The position numbers and the translations under genes are program-made. Under the pieces are notes generated by a model. That model did no database searches. It was not told where the DNA came from and worked only from the letters and a program-made list of their open reading frames with translations. Shown one piece after another: positions 11,324 through 22,809 of a stretch of 64,000 nt of DNA. Each line of letters starts with the position of its first letter. Positions within the stretch are counted from its first letter, which is position 1. The DNA is from Argyresthia goedartella (lineage: Eukaryota; Arthropoda; Insecta; Lepidoptera; Argyresthiidae): assembly GCA_949825045.1 (NCBI GenBank), contig OX463836.1, forward strand, positions 14,918,329-14,982,328, read 5' to 3'.

Positions 11324-12366
11324 TCCCCACCTCCAGTATTGGGAGCCAATACTCCCGGTGGTTGGACTTCCAGCCGGCAGAGCTTGGCTGCTGCTCGTCG
11401 GTACAGTCCCAGTCTGGTATTCATGTCAGCTACACGGACTAGTCCGTCGGGTCCTCTGTATGTTTTTGTCACGACACCCCGTAGCCAGAGGTTACGGGGC
11501 GCCTGGTCATCTGCTATAATAACTAAGTCACCGTCCGTTATTGGTCGAGTCGTTGGTCCGTACCATTTGTCCCGTCTTGTCAAAGTCGGTAGGTACTCCT
11601 TGAGCCACCGCTTCCAGACTAAGTCAGCAAGTCGTTGTCCTTCCCTCCAGTTTCGTCTCAGCAGGTCACCGTCACCGAAGCTTCCGAAGGGCTGGTCGAA
11701 ATCGTTAGTTTTGGCCAGTAAGAAGTCATTTGGTGTCAAGGGCAAGTCGTCTACATGGTCGAGGGGGACGTAGGTTAGGGGTCGGGTGTTGACTATAGCT
11801 TCTGCCTCGGCAACCACCGTCTGTAGGGTCTGGTCGCTTGGAACAACTTCTTTCAGTGTCGCCTTCATAGCCGTTTTTATAGACCGAACCAGGCGCTCCC
11901 AGCATCCGCCCATGTGGGGGGCCTGCGGCGCAATAAAATGCCACTCGATCTGCCTGATACTTCCGTAGCGTAGTAGTTCCTCTTGATCTATCGCACGAAC
12001 CGATTGCTTTAGCTCATTGTCTGCTCCCTTAAAGGTAGTTGCATTGTCGCACCACATCTGTTCCGGGCAGCCTCGTCTTGCAATAAACCTTACTCTTAGT
12101 GCCATTATCGCACTGCTAGTTGTCAGGTCGTGAACGAGCTCTACGTGTACAGCTCTGACCGTGAGGCAAGTGAACAAGGCACCATACCTTTTCTCGTGTC
12201 TCCGGCCAACCTTGACCGTCATGGGTCCAAAATAATCAAGTCCAGTAAAGCGAAACGCTCGTCCCCCGGTCTTGAGCCTTACGTCGGGCAGTTGTCCCAT
12301 TAGAGGTGGAACTGGTTTCGCCTTGTCAATCTTGCATTTTTGACACGTATTCCAGGTTGCCTTCAC
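11311..12366 (-). pseudogene. Integrase core of BEL/Pao element 1
   Basis: CQKCK completes the zinc finger. The catalytic core has FTGLDYFGP (first Asp), MWCDNATTFKG (second Asp) and GGCWERLVRSIK (Glu), i.e. a DDE integrase, followed by a C-terminal DNA-binding part. It reads to a stop just inside the 3' LTR. The rest of the polyprotein is out of frame with it. Confidence 0.9.
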
Positions 12367-13862
12367 TGCATTCCGACCGTTGCATATCCAAAATCGTTGT
12401 CTGACGTTGTAAAAGGCATCTCTAGGCCAGCATGTCCCGCATCCTTGTGGTACTGTTGGAGTAGTAGCTTTGTAAAGGTGTCTTTTGGATGCAAGATCGC
12501 AGGATGTTTTGTGCCTTCGGCTACATTAGATGCTGTTATTCTTCCTGAAACTCGAAGAACATCATTGGCATCTAAGAAGGGTGTCAACTGTCGCAGAGAG
12601 CTCGTCTTGTCCACAAACTCCGTCGATAGTATCGAAGCAATTTCTCGTGAGAAATTCCGCCTTTGACTTTCTTTAACCCACGCAGTTTCAGCAGACCTCA
12701 GGTCACTGGCCGTGAGTTCGCCGGTTCGTCTGTTTCCCGAGCCTCTGGAGTTGTGGATGAAGCGAAAGATCCAGGAGGTGCTTCTGATTAGTCTCCAGTA
12801 CGATGAGAACTGGCTGTCATCTGGCAGGGCTCCATTTGCTTCAGAAGTCAGTAGATTTACCGCCTTCACCTCAACGTCATCCAGATCTAGAGCTATGGAC
12901 CTTTCGTCTTCCTGTGGCCATGACTCTTCGCGTTGTCGAAGAAAGTCGGGTCCTCGAAGCCATCTATCATTGCTGGCAATGACAACGTCCCGTGTGGCAT
13001 CATCAGCGGGGTTCATGTCTGTCGGCACCCACCTCCAGTCACAGACGTCTGTCAGCTCAAAGACTTCGCTGACACGATGCGCTACAAAAGGCTTGAAACG
13101 TCCGGTCTCGGACCTAAGCCAGCTAAGGACAGTTTTCGATTCCGTCCAAAATTTTATTTTATTAATTGGTAGTCCTATGTATCTCTTCAAAACCTGGGAG
13201 AGTCGTGCTCCCATCACGGCTGCCTGTAACTCTAGCCGAGGTATGCTCAGGACCTTTAGAGGCGCAACCCTCGCTCGCGCCATTATCATTGCTACATGCC
13301 ATACTCCGTCGGCCGTTTTCCTTCTGAGATAAGCAACGCTCACAAAGGCCCTTGAGCTGGCATCGCAGAAGACGTGCAACTCAGCAGATGCATGCTTGTC
13401 ACAGTTATTAGCGGACAACCAGCGCGGTATTCGTACCTCTGTCGTCTTGTTCAGCTCTTGCAGCCAGGCTTGCCATCTGTGAAAGTGGCACGTTTCAATC
13501 TCATCATCCCATCCTATTTTGGACTTCCAAATGTCTTGAAGTAAGATGCGGGCCTGAACTGTAACATAGAGCAGAAACCCCAGTGGGTCAAACACGGACA
13601 TGACTAGCTTCAAAACATCTCTCTTGGTCGGTCTTTTGACGCCAGCGCTGATGTCGCAGTCAACTTTGTGGAACTTCAATAGGAAGGTGAAGCTATCGTC
13701 TTCGGGGTCCCAGTTTAAGCCTAAAGCGCGTTCCATGGTCTCGTTCTTATCATCTGAGAGCATCTTTGCACCACCCGGTGCAAGCTTATCTTCGGGCAAA
13801 TGTCCTAGAAGCCGTTTGGAGTTTGACATAAAGTTTCGCATGTTAAAAACCTCCCTTAGCAT
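12363..13862 (-). pseudogene. RT C-terminus, RNase H and integrase N-terminus of BEL/Pao element 1
   Basis: Starts in the RT thumb (..LGLNWDPEDDSFTF..), then RNase H with LHVFCDASSRAFVSVAYL and FWTESKTVLSWL, ending in the integrase zinc-binding start (QQYHKDAGHAGLE). It then runs out of frame near 12.43 kb; the continuing frame to the right of the break is the integrase core. Confidence 0.88.
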
Positions 13863-15243
13863 GAATACTTATCACATCATTTACAACCTGTAGAGCCTCG
13901 TCGTACTCGTCAATTGAATAGATGAAGTCGTCGACGTAATGGTGTTCTACGATCGCGTCAACAGCCTTGGGGTGCGTGGTCTTGAATCTGGTCGCGTTCA
14001 AATTCTTCACGTACTGTGCAGATGACGGCGAACACACAGCACCAAAGGTCATCACATTCATGGCGTACTCACCACCGTCCCACAGAAGCCGCTGTGCTTG
14101 TTGGTCCTCTTCTCTGATGAGTACGCGATGAAACATCTCTTGAATGTCACCCATCACAGCTATCTTGCCGCAACGGAAACCTAAAAGGATGCCTGCTAGT
14201 GATGTGAGAAAGTCAGGTCCGCTAAGTAGGAAATCATTGAGCGACTTGCCGCTTGACTTTGCTGCGCAGTCAAGTACTAGGCGTAGCTTGTTTGGCTTAT
14301 TTGGGTTGAACACGGCGAAGTGTGGCAGATACAACGTTTTGTCAGTCTTTGTTACCTGCTCCGTTTCCGTCAGCTTCTTCAGATAGCATTTTTCCAGGTT
14401 TTCCTCCACCTTCTCTCTGTAGCGCGCTGCAAACTCAGGCATGCTGTCCATCTTCTTGGTGACACCCACCAGCCGCTTCTGGGCGACAGCGCGGCTGTCT
14501 GGCAGCACTGCTGCGTCGTCCCTCCACAGAAGGCCAGTCTCCCACCTGTCACCTACTAGTTTCGTCGTCTTTTCCATGATGGCGAGAGCCTTCAGATCCT
14601 CTCGCGACCGAGGAGTGTCAGGGAATGGTTTCGTCCCGAAACCGTCAGTCGAGAACGATCGCCTCACCATGTCATTCAGAGCATCGCATGGGCACAGGTG
14701 GTAAATAGTCGCGTCCGTCGGTGTCAATGGCGACAGTTTACCGTGCACGATGTTCCCCAAGCTTGTCTCCGACACAATCGGTCCGGTCGGTCCTACATGA
14801 GCACGTCTGGTCACGATTAGGTCAATGTTGTCGGATCCTATAAGTATTTGCGGTCGCTCGTTGTAGGTCAGTCTGTCGATGTGTTGTAGGAGGTCAGTCA
14901 GGTGTGGGAAGTCGTTCAGTAGTCCATTAATATTTACATTATGTACAGGCAAGTATAAATTATTTACAGATCTCATATTATACAAAACGAAGCGCTCTTC
15001 TTTAGCTCGGCCACGAACGGTGATGTTGACCCTCTTGGAGTTCGGCTCGCTCGTCCTCATTCCGGTGGCCCCTCGTAATTGCAGCGTCGCGGTTGGTCCT
15101 GTGATACCGGCCCGCTTCAGTAGAGAGTCGTCAATCAGTGACACCGACGCTCCCTCGTCTAGTAGCGCTAGAGCTTCCACGTCCCCGCTCGGTCCAGAGA
15201 TGACCACTGGTGCCACCTTTAGGAGAATGTCGCGTCGCCGCAA
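13843..15243 (-). pseudogene. Protease and reverse transcriptase of BEL/Pao element 1
   Basis: The protease has ALLDEGASVSLID near the start (DEGAS in place of the usual D[ST]G, a variant known in this family). After it come FGTKPFPD.., a TLYLPHFAVFNP..LRLVLD RT block, GDIQEMFHRV and the catalytic YVDD at the end. The frame closes with HAKGGF and a stop at about 13845. The rest of RT continues in another frame after a T-run, so a one-base length change is the likely cause. Confidence 0.88.
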
Positions 15244-16627
15244 TGGTTCACCGTCGCCGCAGTCTGCGCCCGCTCGTTAGTCTCGTTGCGTGGCGCGGCG
15301 TGTAGCAGCGGGTGATGTAGTCTGGTGCATTGCCCTTCGGAACACTTGGTCTTCCTCCTGCAGCTCTTAAGCTGGTGACTCAGCGACAGGCAGCAGAAGC
15401 ACAGCTTTCTCTCGGTCACCAATTTCCAGCGATCGTCTATGGAAAGGCGTTTAAATTCAGAGCAGTTGTTCAGGGCGTGTTCGTGTTGACACAGTGCGCA
15501 GGTGGTTCGCGTTGGGGCTGTCGTCATTGAGGTGGTGGGTGTGGTGGCATGTACGAACTTCTTCTCCTGCTTTGTGTGTTGATGGTGTTGTCGGTCAGCA
15601 GTAGGCAGCGGTGCAATAGTCGTCGCGGCATTGGCTACCATCATCAACCACTCTGACACGTCGTTGAGATTAATTTTGCTCTCACCTCTACTCGCAATAG
15701 AGAAACTCCACTGGTACTTCAGCGTCATCGGTAACTTGCCGATTATTTCTCGAATCAAGGTCGGGTTCGTCAGATGACCGACCTCATTTGTCATTTTCAT
15801 GGTCGCGACAATGTTTTGCACTATGGTCGCGTACACTATGAGTAGATTGACGTATGTCACGAATGTTATGAATTTTCAATAACATTACCTCAATCAACAG
15901 TTCCGGTCGTCCGAATCGCAGCCGTAATGTTTTTATGATGATTTCTAGGTTTGTTGCAGTGACGAGCAGGGCCGATACAGCTTCGCGGGCGTGTCCTTTA
16001 AGGCATTTTGCTAGCCGGGCGATGTTTTCGTCGTCGCTGTATCCGCATAGTCGGGTCGTCGTCACGAACTGTGCGTAGAATAAGGGCCACTCTTCGGGGT
16101 CTCCGCAGAACTGTGGTAGCTCCTTGATCGACGTCTGTCTTGCTAGGAACTTCGCCATATCACCGGTTTTCGTCATTTCGGGGTGGTCTCGGTGGTCTTT
16201 GGGTCGGGCTGCGTCGCAAGCCGCTGCTGTCACTGTGGGCATTTGGAGAATAGTCTTCATCGTCGGTCGCATGTCGGTGACCGACGATGAAGACGGCCGT
16301 TTGCAGGGCTAGTCTCGTGGTAAGCAGCCGTCTCTTCACGTCCGAGGCTCGTCGTTGCTGCTCGGCTGCCGCTTTTGCCTTCGCTTCCTCCAGCTCAATG
16401 GCAGCCATTGCTTCCGCAGTCTCCAGCTCAAGGTCGAGAAGCTGCCTGCGTCTGGTGGTCGAGGCTACCGATACGGCGGATGTCATCGACCTGAGGGAAA
16501 TCGCGTCGTCATCACGGCCACCCGCGGGCACCTCGTCAGCGGGCGTCTCATCAGCGGGCGACGTCGTCGTCGGCTCGTCTGGCCTGCTGGCCACCATATT
16601 TTTTGCCTGGGAGCGGGTCAGCGGCAT
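15219..16627 (-). pseudogene. Gag of BEL/Pao element 1, frame-shifted
   Basis: Three overlapping minus-strand frames (16160-16627, 15784-16272, 15219-15860) cover one Gag protein. The first starts MPLTRSQAKN and has an Ala/Glu-rich coiled-coil-like stretch. The second has the Gag core ([15 protein letters not shown], a WxxFxxxF-type pattern, and FGRPELLIE). The third ends with cysteine-rich knuckles (CALCQHEHALNNC, CFCCLSLSHQLKSC). Changes of frame near 16.2 and 15.8 kb and again near 15.24 kb break it. Role: capsid and RNA binding for the element's particles. Confidence 0.85.
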
Positions 16628-16685
16628 ACCTTTTGTCGTTACACTGGATCCACAGTGCTGGTCAGTTGTCTTCGAAGGACCACTT

Positions 16686-16870
16686 TGTTTGGTCTAACAA
16701 AGGTCTAGCAATAAGATTTTCTCCAGCTTTTTCGTCACCCCTTTTATTTTTACGTCTTATCCGTCCGTTCCTTACTCTATGGTTCTGTCCTGGCTTCCTT
16801 TTCTTTTTCCGTCATAACATCTAGCCTCTGGTCAACGAGCCAAGGAGACTGCCGGCCTTACGCCACAACA
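16686..16870 (-). repeat. 5' LTR of BEL/Pao element 1
   Basis: 185 bp; followed on the minus strand by AAG and the candidate primer-binding site TGGTCCTTCGAAG (16670-16682). Confidence 0.93.
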
Positions 16871-16904
16871 CCGAGGTTGACCTTGAAAACCTTAACTTTC
16901 TTGC

Positions 16905-17310
16905 ATTAGTAGAATAAGAATAAGAATAGTTTATTCATGAACATAGGTTACAATAAGGATCTTAAATATTTCATAAACCGCTATGTGCTACCAACAATTT
17001 GGTGTATGAATATTAATTTCTACATCATTAAATTATTTTCTATTTTATATAATAATCAATATGTCATAAACTCATAACCTAGTCATAACAGGAAAATATT
17101 ACAGTTAGATGGATTTATCATTTAATTAAGTGCATTGATATTGTAGTAGTATTTGTCGCTGAGCAAATGGAATAATTTATTCTGAAACAGTTGTAAATTT
17201 AGACCTTCAATTTCATTTGGTATTTTATTATATATATTGGGTGCCATGCAAAATATACTTTAATGTAAGAGACCTGTCCAGGACGGTAACACGCAGAGTC
17301 TGTGCCGACC
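16905..17310 (-). mobile_element. Non-LTR retrotransposon 3' end, minus strand
   Basis: A 41-codon frame at 17122-17247 reads APNIYNKIPNEIEGL..FQNKLFHLL..KYYY, the typical end of a jockey/CR1-type ORF2. A 3' UTR and an (AATAAG)n-like tail follow at 16910-16935. 5'-truncated. A GGGGGGG-containing block of unknown origin follows at 17320-17470. Confidence 0.65.
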
Positions 17311-17915
17311 ACCAGGGGCGTTCCCAGGATTTCAGCTAGGGGGGGGCAGCTCATACCTGTTTCGAGAAGATGGTCGGTCAGGTATATAGAAACAAAAAAC
17401 GTTGACGTTTATTTTATGTTCTAGGGGGGGTGGCAGCAGCCCTCCCCCCCCTGCCCCTACCTGGGTACACCCATGCCGACCACAGATATCTCAACATATG
17501 CTCTGTGGTGCCGACGTTGATGACATAGTGGAGAATGGCTAGTTGTGGACGCTTAGATAAAGTTTATTAGATTAGTTTTCACGAAAACTGCAACCTCAAA
17601 AATGTATAGGGAGAGTAGCGTCGGTATTGTAGCAGCTAACGCGTTTGTACAGGATCTCCTGTGTTTAATGGATAAAACGAAAACAATATAAGAGATGAGA
17701 TATCGTATAGACAGGATATCCAGAAAATAAGTAGTGGATAAAACGAAAGCAGTTTCGGATGAGATCGTACATTATCAGGATAGTTCATGTTGGCTTACGA
17801 TTTGATGTTGGACGATTTTTGGGGTAAAACAACTTCTTTTCCTTCTTAAATTCTACTTCCTGATTGTATCTATGTTGGTTATAACTTCTGATAAGATACC
17901 CTTCATAGTATAAAT
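17311..17915. other. Intron sequence, repeat-like but unassigned
   Basis: 17325-17480 has two poly-G/C tracts around GGCAGC and the phrase CCGACCAC, which recurs at both edges (17307 and 17478), suggesting a small insertion duplicating its target. No genes. Confidence 0.4.
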
Positions 17916-18381
17916 GTCGCAGTTAGTTGGTTAAATCAGACACTTAACTAAATCTTTAGACTGTTAATTTAATAGGTACCGACGTTTAACCAAGTAACTT
18001 AAATTCCGTCAGATAAGTGAGTGAACGAAACGTTTAACGAGCTGTCTAAACGTTCCTAGGAACAATACCTATACATTTTTTTAAATATATTTACTTAAGT
18101 TTAGAATGTTTTAAGTATTTTTTGTTGTTCTTACATGTTCAACCTGACACGAAGGATAAAGAGGGCTTCGCTTCGCCTACCCCCTTTAACCTTCACCGCA
18201 ATGTTTTGCCCTGATATAAGCATCTTGTTTTCCAACACGCTGGCTTTCGGTAAGACAAATTGTTAAACGTTTTCGACGATGCTTTATTTAAATCAAAATG
18301 CTAGTGACTTGGTTAAACGTCGGCATTTAATTAACGGTGTAGAGAGTTACTTAAGTGTGATTTAACCAACCAGCTGCGACA
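17916..18381. mobile_element. Foldback/MITE with GTCGCAGTTRGTTGG ends, copy 2
   Basis: Same inverted ends as 16-946, with the family R block inside (18115-18215). 466 bases, ending about 75 bases before exon 4. Confidence 0.7.
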
Positions 18382-18456
18382 TATATAGTCTTTTCGTAAA
18401 AACCGGGGTTACCAAAGTAACGATTTTTTTTGATAAATATAATTCCTACTCTACAG

Positions 18457-18532
18457 AGAGCCAGTACTGGACACGTCGAAGAGTCTCGTGCCTGGACTGG
18501 TGCCGGTCAACAACCTGGGAATGTTAGCGAGG
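18457..18532 (+). CDS. CD36-like receptor, exon 4 of visible set
   Basis: Acceptor ctctacag, donor gtaagt. A single base closes the Arg codon and 25 codons follow, EPVLDTSKSLVPGLVPVNNL.., ending phase 0 at ..MLAR. It is a short 76-base exon, isolated from the previous one by an 8.3-kb intron that holds a whole Pao-type element. Confidence 0.92.
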
Positions 18533-19572
18533 GTAAGTTGTAATCATCATATAGCTCATCATCATGTAGCTTATAATCATCATCTTCAGCCTTCCGTAGG
18601 CTTCCCTCCGTATCTTGGCTCACTCAATTCTGTTCCAAATACATGTTGTAATGTGAGTTTGTTAGCAGACCAACATTTTGGGAATGACTATCTACCCCAG
18701 TCCCATAAGCAGCGCAAAGGAAAATAAAAGTCTCTTACAAGTTACTATGGAAGGCTAAAAATAAACATTTCGTTGTGTTTATTTCGTTAGGGTCATTATG
18801 AAACATATTCATATATTCATAAACATATTTCTTTATTGCCATAAATTACACGTTATATAGATCTTAGAATAAATAATGTATCAGTGTAATTTTACCCATA
18901 TGGGTATAGCAGCTAATCTAAAACATACAATACTTGTGACACAGGCGATACAAAATTTAAATCAGGTAGGTAATAATAATAGTACAATTTTAAGAGTCAC
19001 AAAGTTCTGGAAAATAAATTTGCACACGAATATTTCAATATTAAATCCTAAATAATATAAATTTATTATTATGGATTATTTTTTTACATCATAATATACA
19101 TTGGATATAGTGAAGTCAGCTTTTAGAAATATAATATTCACATAAGTCATATGGAGACATTTCTAACAGATTTTGCATTAAGTTCATTAAAAAAAGAATT
19201 TCCAGATAAAGCTTTGATATCTTTAGGGAGCTTATTGTACACTTTAATTGCGGTCACCTTTGTACTCCGTGTATGCAAAACTGTTCTACTCAAGTTCAGT
19301 TTTTTTCTATTATTCAAACTGGTCGCGAATGCGATCTTTCCTCACATTCGTTTAGTCTTCATAATTAATTAAGTGTTTTTAAATAGGACTTCTGGTAGTA
19401 AGCTGTTGATATTTCCCAAATAAACCTATCTCATCCTAACTTAGTTAGCTGGAAGAAATCTCGTGTAGATATAAACTCTCCCTTATACACAATTTCTGTG
19501 TAAGATTAAAAAGAAATGGGAAATAATAAAACTGACGAATAAAAGACTAATCGGGCGAATGACCATAGCATA
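18533..19572. other. Intron 4 sequence, AT-rich
   Basis: No gene or clear repeat recognised. A 73-codon open frame at 19151-19372 has no recognisable content and AT-driven composition. Confidence 0.4.
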
Positions 19573-19715
19573 CTTAGGCCCGCTTGCGTCAGTCCATTAA
19601 CATGGAGTTATTGAAATAACTCGGTAATTATGACATTTGTAGTACAATGAACTTGTGATAATTACCGAGCTATTTTACTAACTCTACGTTAACGGACTGA
19701 CGCAAGCTCGCCTTA
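19573..19715. mobile_element. Foldback MITE (GCTTGCGTCAGTCC arms)
   Basis: Arms of about 55 bases (CGCTTGCGTCAGTCCRTTAAC.. AGTTATT..CTCGGTAATTA) face each other around a ~25-base loop, with a few mismatches. Located about 105 bases upstream of the exon 5 acceptor. Confidence 0.7.
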
Positions 19716-19820
19716 CTGTTTTAGTAATTTGTGCTGAATCAAATTGGATTAGCAACAACATAACTAATTTGACAATTAAAAAAAAAATGTTTTTTTTTAC
19801 CTATGCTTTTTTTTTTCCAG

Positions 19821-19940
19821 ATTTACTCAGATTTCACGGATGAAGTCACAGTATCCGTCGGCCCCCAGTCCGGCCACAAGAGTTTCTTTCAAATCAACCG
19901 ATTCAGGGGTCAACCGCAACTGCCTGGGTACGACCCTGAG
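19821..19940 (+). CDS. CD36-like receptor, exon 5 of visible set
   Basis: Acceptor preceded by a T-rich tract (ttttttttttccag), donor gttagc. Exactly 40 codons in phase 0: IYSDFTDEVTVSVGPQSG.. to FRGQPQLPGYDPE. FTDEVTV and the PGYDP turn are typical of insect class B receptors. A foldback MITE (19573-19715) sits about 105 bases upstream and a MITE end begins 31 bases after the donor. Confidence 0.92.
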
Positions 19941-19971
19941 GTTAGCTACTTTTTTATTATGATTTTTTTTA

Positions 19972-20030
19972 GGTTGGTTAAATCAGACACTTAACTAACT
20001 CTCTAGACCGTTAATTAAATGCCGACGTTT
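19972..20030 (+). repeat. Solo end of the GTTGGTTAAATCAGAC MITE
   Basis: GGTTGGTTAAATCAGACACT to GCCGACGTTT matches one terminal repeat of 16-946. It starts 31 bases after the exon 5 donor. Confidence 0.6.
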
Positions 20031-20214
20031 GTTGCCGAGTTGAAAATGGCTGAGGGAATAAGCGGAAATGATTCTGTGGAAAGAAGACGCAAAAAAGTTG
20101 TAATAAAGTAGAACTAAGATAAACAATGTAACTAAAATTACGTATAATTATTGTGTGTACTTAATTATCTGCCTACATATAGCGTCAGCATATGTATGCA
20201 TGTATTAAACTCAA

Positions 20215-20320
20215 ACTCAAATTTGTTTATTTCTTAAGATATTTACAAATACTTAGCAAACATCATTTAATTTTTTAATTAGGAAAAAAGCAAAAAGCAA
20301 AGCAAAGCAAAGCAAAAACA
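20215..20320 (-). repeat. Jockey-like 3' UTR scrap and (AAAGC)n microsatellite
   Basis: The reverse complement reads TTTGCTAAGTATTTGTAAAT like the tail of the jockey-like copies (9890-9920). An AAGCAAAGCAAAGC run follows at 20286-20318. Confidence 0.5.
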
Positions 20321-21424
20321 TACAAGTATTTTAATTTTAGTAATACACCTCTAGTTAACAGAAACAATTTTAGTCCTTTACTTCTAACCAGTTTGGTTGA
20401 CGCCCACTAGCAATTTTTTGACCTTGTCTTTTGTATGAAATTGTGTAACAGAGACAACGCTCTAATATTTGTTTCGGGAAATAGAGTATAAGACTATAGA
20501 CTAGAAGTATAGACTGACGCACAAATGCGACTTCTAAGAATGGGTCCTATATAGCTTTTAAAATAAGAAAGGTTTTTTATAACATCAACACACAATTTTA
20601 GATTGTATTTATTTTTAACTGTGTATATTCAAATGCCTTAGGATGATTCAAAGGCCTTATTACCTACTAGCTGCCCGTGGCGCGGCTTCACAAGTCCAAC
20701 TCGTTTTTGGTTTTCTCCGTCCATTTCTGATCATCTAAAGATCGTCATTGTCACCATTGAGCTACCATTACTATAGAGACGCTGTCTCGAATCAAAAACG
20801 TGTCGCAACTAGATCACAAACGGGGCGTGGGGGTGGGTGGTGCGACCTGCCGCGAGCTCGACGTGTCGTCCCTTTAGATTACACATTACATTACACACCG
20901 CAGAAGTGACACCGCTTTTATACCTACAAAACTTCATTCGATTGAGTGCAGTCTATTAAAAAATCTACCGATCTAAGTATTAATTGTAACCGAGATTTAA
21001 ACAAAGGTTTATGTAGATGACTTGCGCTTTCGCATTAGCTATGTGTTATCGTTATCTATCTAAACATTTTTAATTCGACGTTATAGCTTGGTAATGAATG
21101 CGAAAACCTTTGTAAAATCTGCATGATCAAGGTCTGGTAAAGGGTTAACGAAATAAACGAAGTGGAATAAAAATCCATCATTGCTATTTTATATATTATA
21201 AACTTTATTATCATATTTCATTTATTATCATACCCATATCAAAAATTAAAAAATTCTCGCAACCGCCACCTTGGAATGCATAATGTACCCCAAATTCGTG
21301 CTAGCACCCTACTAAAATTAGATTATAAATCAAATCAAAAATATAAAAAATCGCGACTGCCATAATTTCAAAATGAACTGAAAAGTAAATTATTTTTACA
21401 CCTTATATTATATATATTTATAGG
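20321..21424. other. Intron 5 sequence before BEL element 2
   Basis: Contains ACTAGCTGCCCGTGGCGCGG at 20667, a motif common in lepidopteran repeats and echoed at 59390 (ACTAGCTGACCCGCTCTC). Otherwise no gene recognised. Confidence 0.4.
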
Positions 21425-21970
21425 TGTTCAGGCTTCTCAGCACCTAATGACCTCGTAGGGGCCCATCAGCTACGAGGTAGCGTAACGATCAGTTGCCGAG
21501 AAGTGTGAACGTCGGCGATTCACCGAGCTGAAGTAATTGGGGTCGATCTAACCTGGTCTGTGCTTCGGTCCCGTCAACCTCCTGTCTCTCTGCAAGGCCC
21601 GGGTGCACCCTAGGCTCTTCTTGGTAGACAGGTTCTTCAGCCAACCTCCTATGACTGGCGGGCCAGCTTCAATGAGCACAGTGTTCCAACACAGGTTATG
21701 TTACGTGGTAAAAACCAATCGGCCACGTAAATGCGAACTTTATCTGGTTCGGGGAACCACAACACACTCAGCTATATAGACAATCCTGAGGGAAACCCGA
21801 ATACATTCCAGATGGCTTGCGATTTAATTTCAATACCCTAACCAAAACGCGTTTACTTTGCGAGGGCTTTCGTCTGTCAGTTGTCAAAAAACTGCTAGGT
21901 TGGCAGCTAACGTCAAATTCAAAATGGCCGTTCAGAAACCATCGATCGAATATCGTTTTGGAATCGAACA
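21425..21970 (-). repeat. 3' LTR of BEL element 2
   Basis: 546 bp, one mismatch to 28202-28747 (TATCGTTTTGG versus TATCGATTTGG). Any open frame inside is a by-product. Confidence 0.93.
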
Positions 21971-22002
21971 ATCACCCGCCCGGACAGGCACCCACCTGTC
22001 CC

Positions 22003-22743
22003 CTAATCTACGGGCAGCCGAGACAACGTTGCTACCGCACGTTTTAGAACCGAGCCTCCTACTAGAACCTCTGCAGACCGGGGGGTCCCGTCCTTGCCAG
22101 GGAACAAGTTAACAATGCGCCCCCTGCGCCAACGTAGTGGCGGTAGGTTTGCATCCTTAACCAGAACGAGGTCACCAACACTAGGGGGGCTAGTTTTGTC
22201 AGTCCACTTAAGGCGCTGTTGTAAGATATGCAGATACTCGAGCGACCAACGCTTCCAGAAATTCTGAGTAAACTGCTGCAACATCTGATACCTTGACAAC
22301 CGATACAATTTCACTCCCTCGAAGGGGTGCTCGGGCAACGCGTTAAGTGGCTGACCTATCAAGAAATGGCCTGGGGTCAGAGCCTCCAGGTCATTTGGAT
22401 CCGAGCTGAGCGGACACAACGGTCGCGAATTGAGAACGGCCTCGATCTTACAAAACAATGTCGCGAGCTCCTCAAAAGTCAGCGCGGTCTGACCTACTAT
22501 ACGCCCCAAGTGCGTCTTAGCTGACTTAACTACGGCCTCAAAAATCCCACCCCAGTGGGGGCAAATCGGTGGGCTGAAGGTCCACTGTATACCCCGACGG
22601 GAGAGGGCCGTTCCAATATCCACTTTATTTACATTCAAAAAGTTGACTATCTCTCGTAAGTATCGTTCCGCACCGATGTAGTTAGTGCCGTTATCAGAGC
22701 GGATCAAAGTTGGAAGTCCCCTTCGAGAAACAAACCTATCCAA
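22003..22743 (-). pseudogene. Integrase C-terminal part of BEL element 2
   Basis: Same frame as the preceding segment beyond the TGA. LIRSDNGTNYIGA (second Asp) and CPHWGGIFEAVVKSAK (Glu) complete the DDE set. The C-terminal part (FLIGQPLNALPE.., VGDLVLVKD, WRRGRIVNLFPG) is typical for BEL. Ends 32 bases from the 3' LTR. Confidence 0.9.
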
Positions 22744-22809
22744 ACAAGCAATGAAAGCCTCTGTCGAGAGATCAGCAACGAGCTCGAGATGTACCGCCTT
22801 GGTGGATAA

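Larger units (their letters stand above)
11139..16870 (-). mobile_element. BEL/Pao-type LTR retrotransposon 1
   Basis: Two 185-bp direct repeats (TG..CA) bound the unit and differ at one base. A 5-bp target duplication CCGAG lies at 11134-11138 and 16871-16875. Internal minus-strand frames read Gag with zinc knuckles, aspartic protease with a DEGAS motif, reverse transcriptase YVDD, RNase H and DDE integrase: the BEL/Pao order with no envelope gene. The coding region shifts frame five times. A candidate primer-binding site (TGGTCCTTCGAAG) follows the 5' LTR and a purine-rich tract precedes the 3' LTR. It is inserted antisense in receptor intron 3. Confidence 0.95.

Noticed and set aside
12712..13332. 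Plus-strand frames opposite the retroelement coding regions (also 16287-16697, 26073-26946)
   Set aside because: Opposite-strand shadows of Gag/Pol frames with no protein similarity.
21768..21971. Identical 67-codon frames in both LTRs (also 28545-28748)
   Set aside because: They are LTR sequence of the BEL element and span a terminus.
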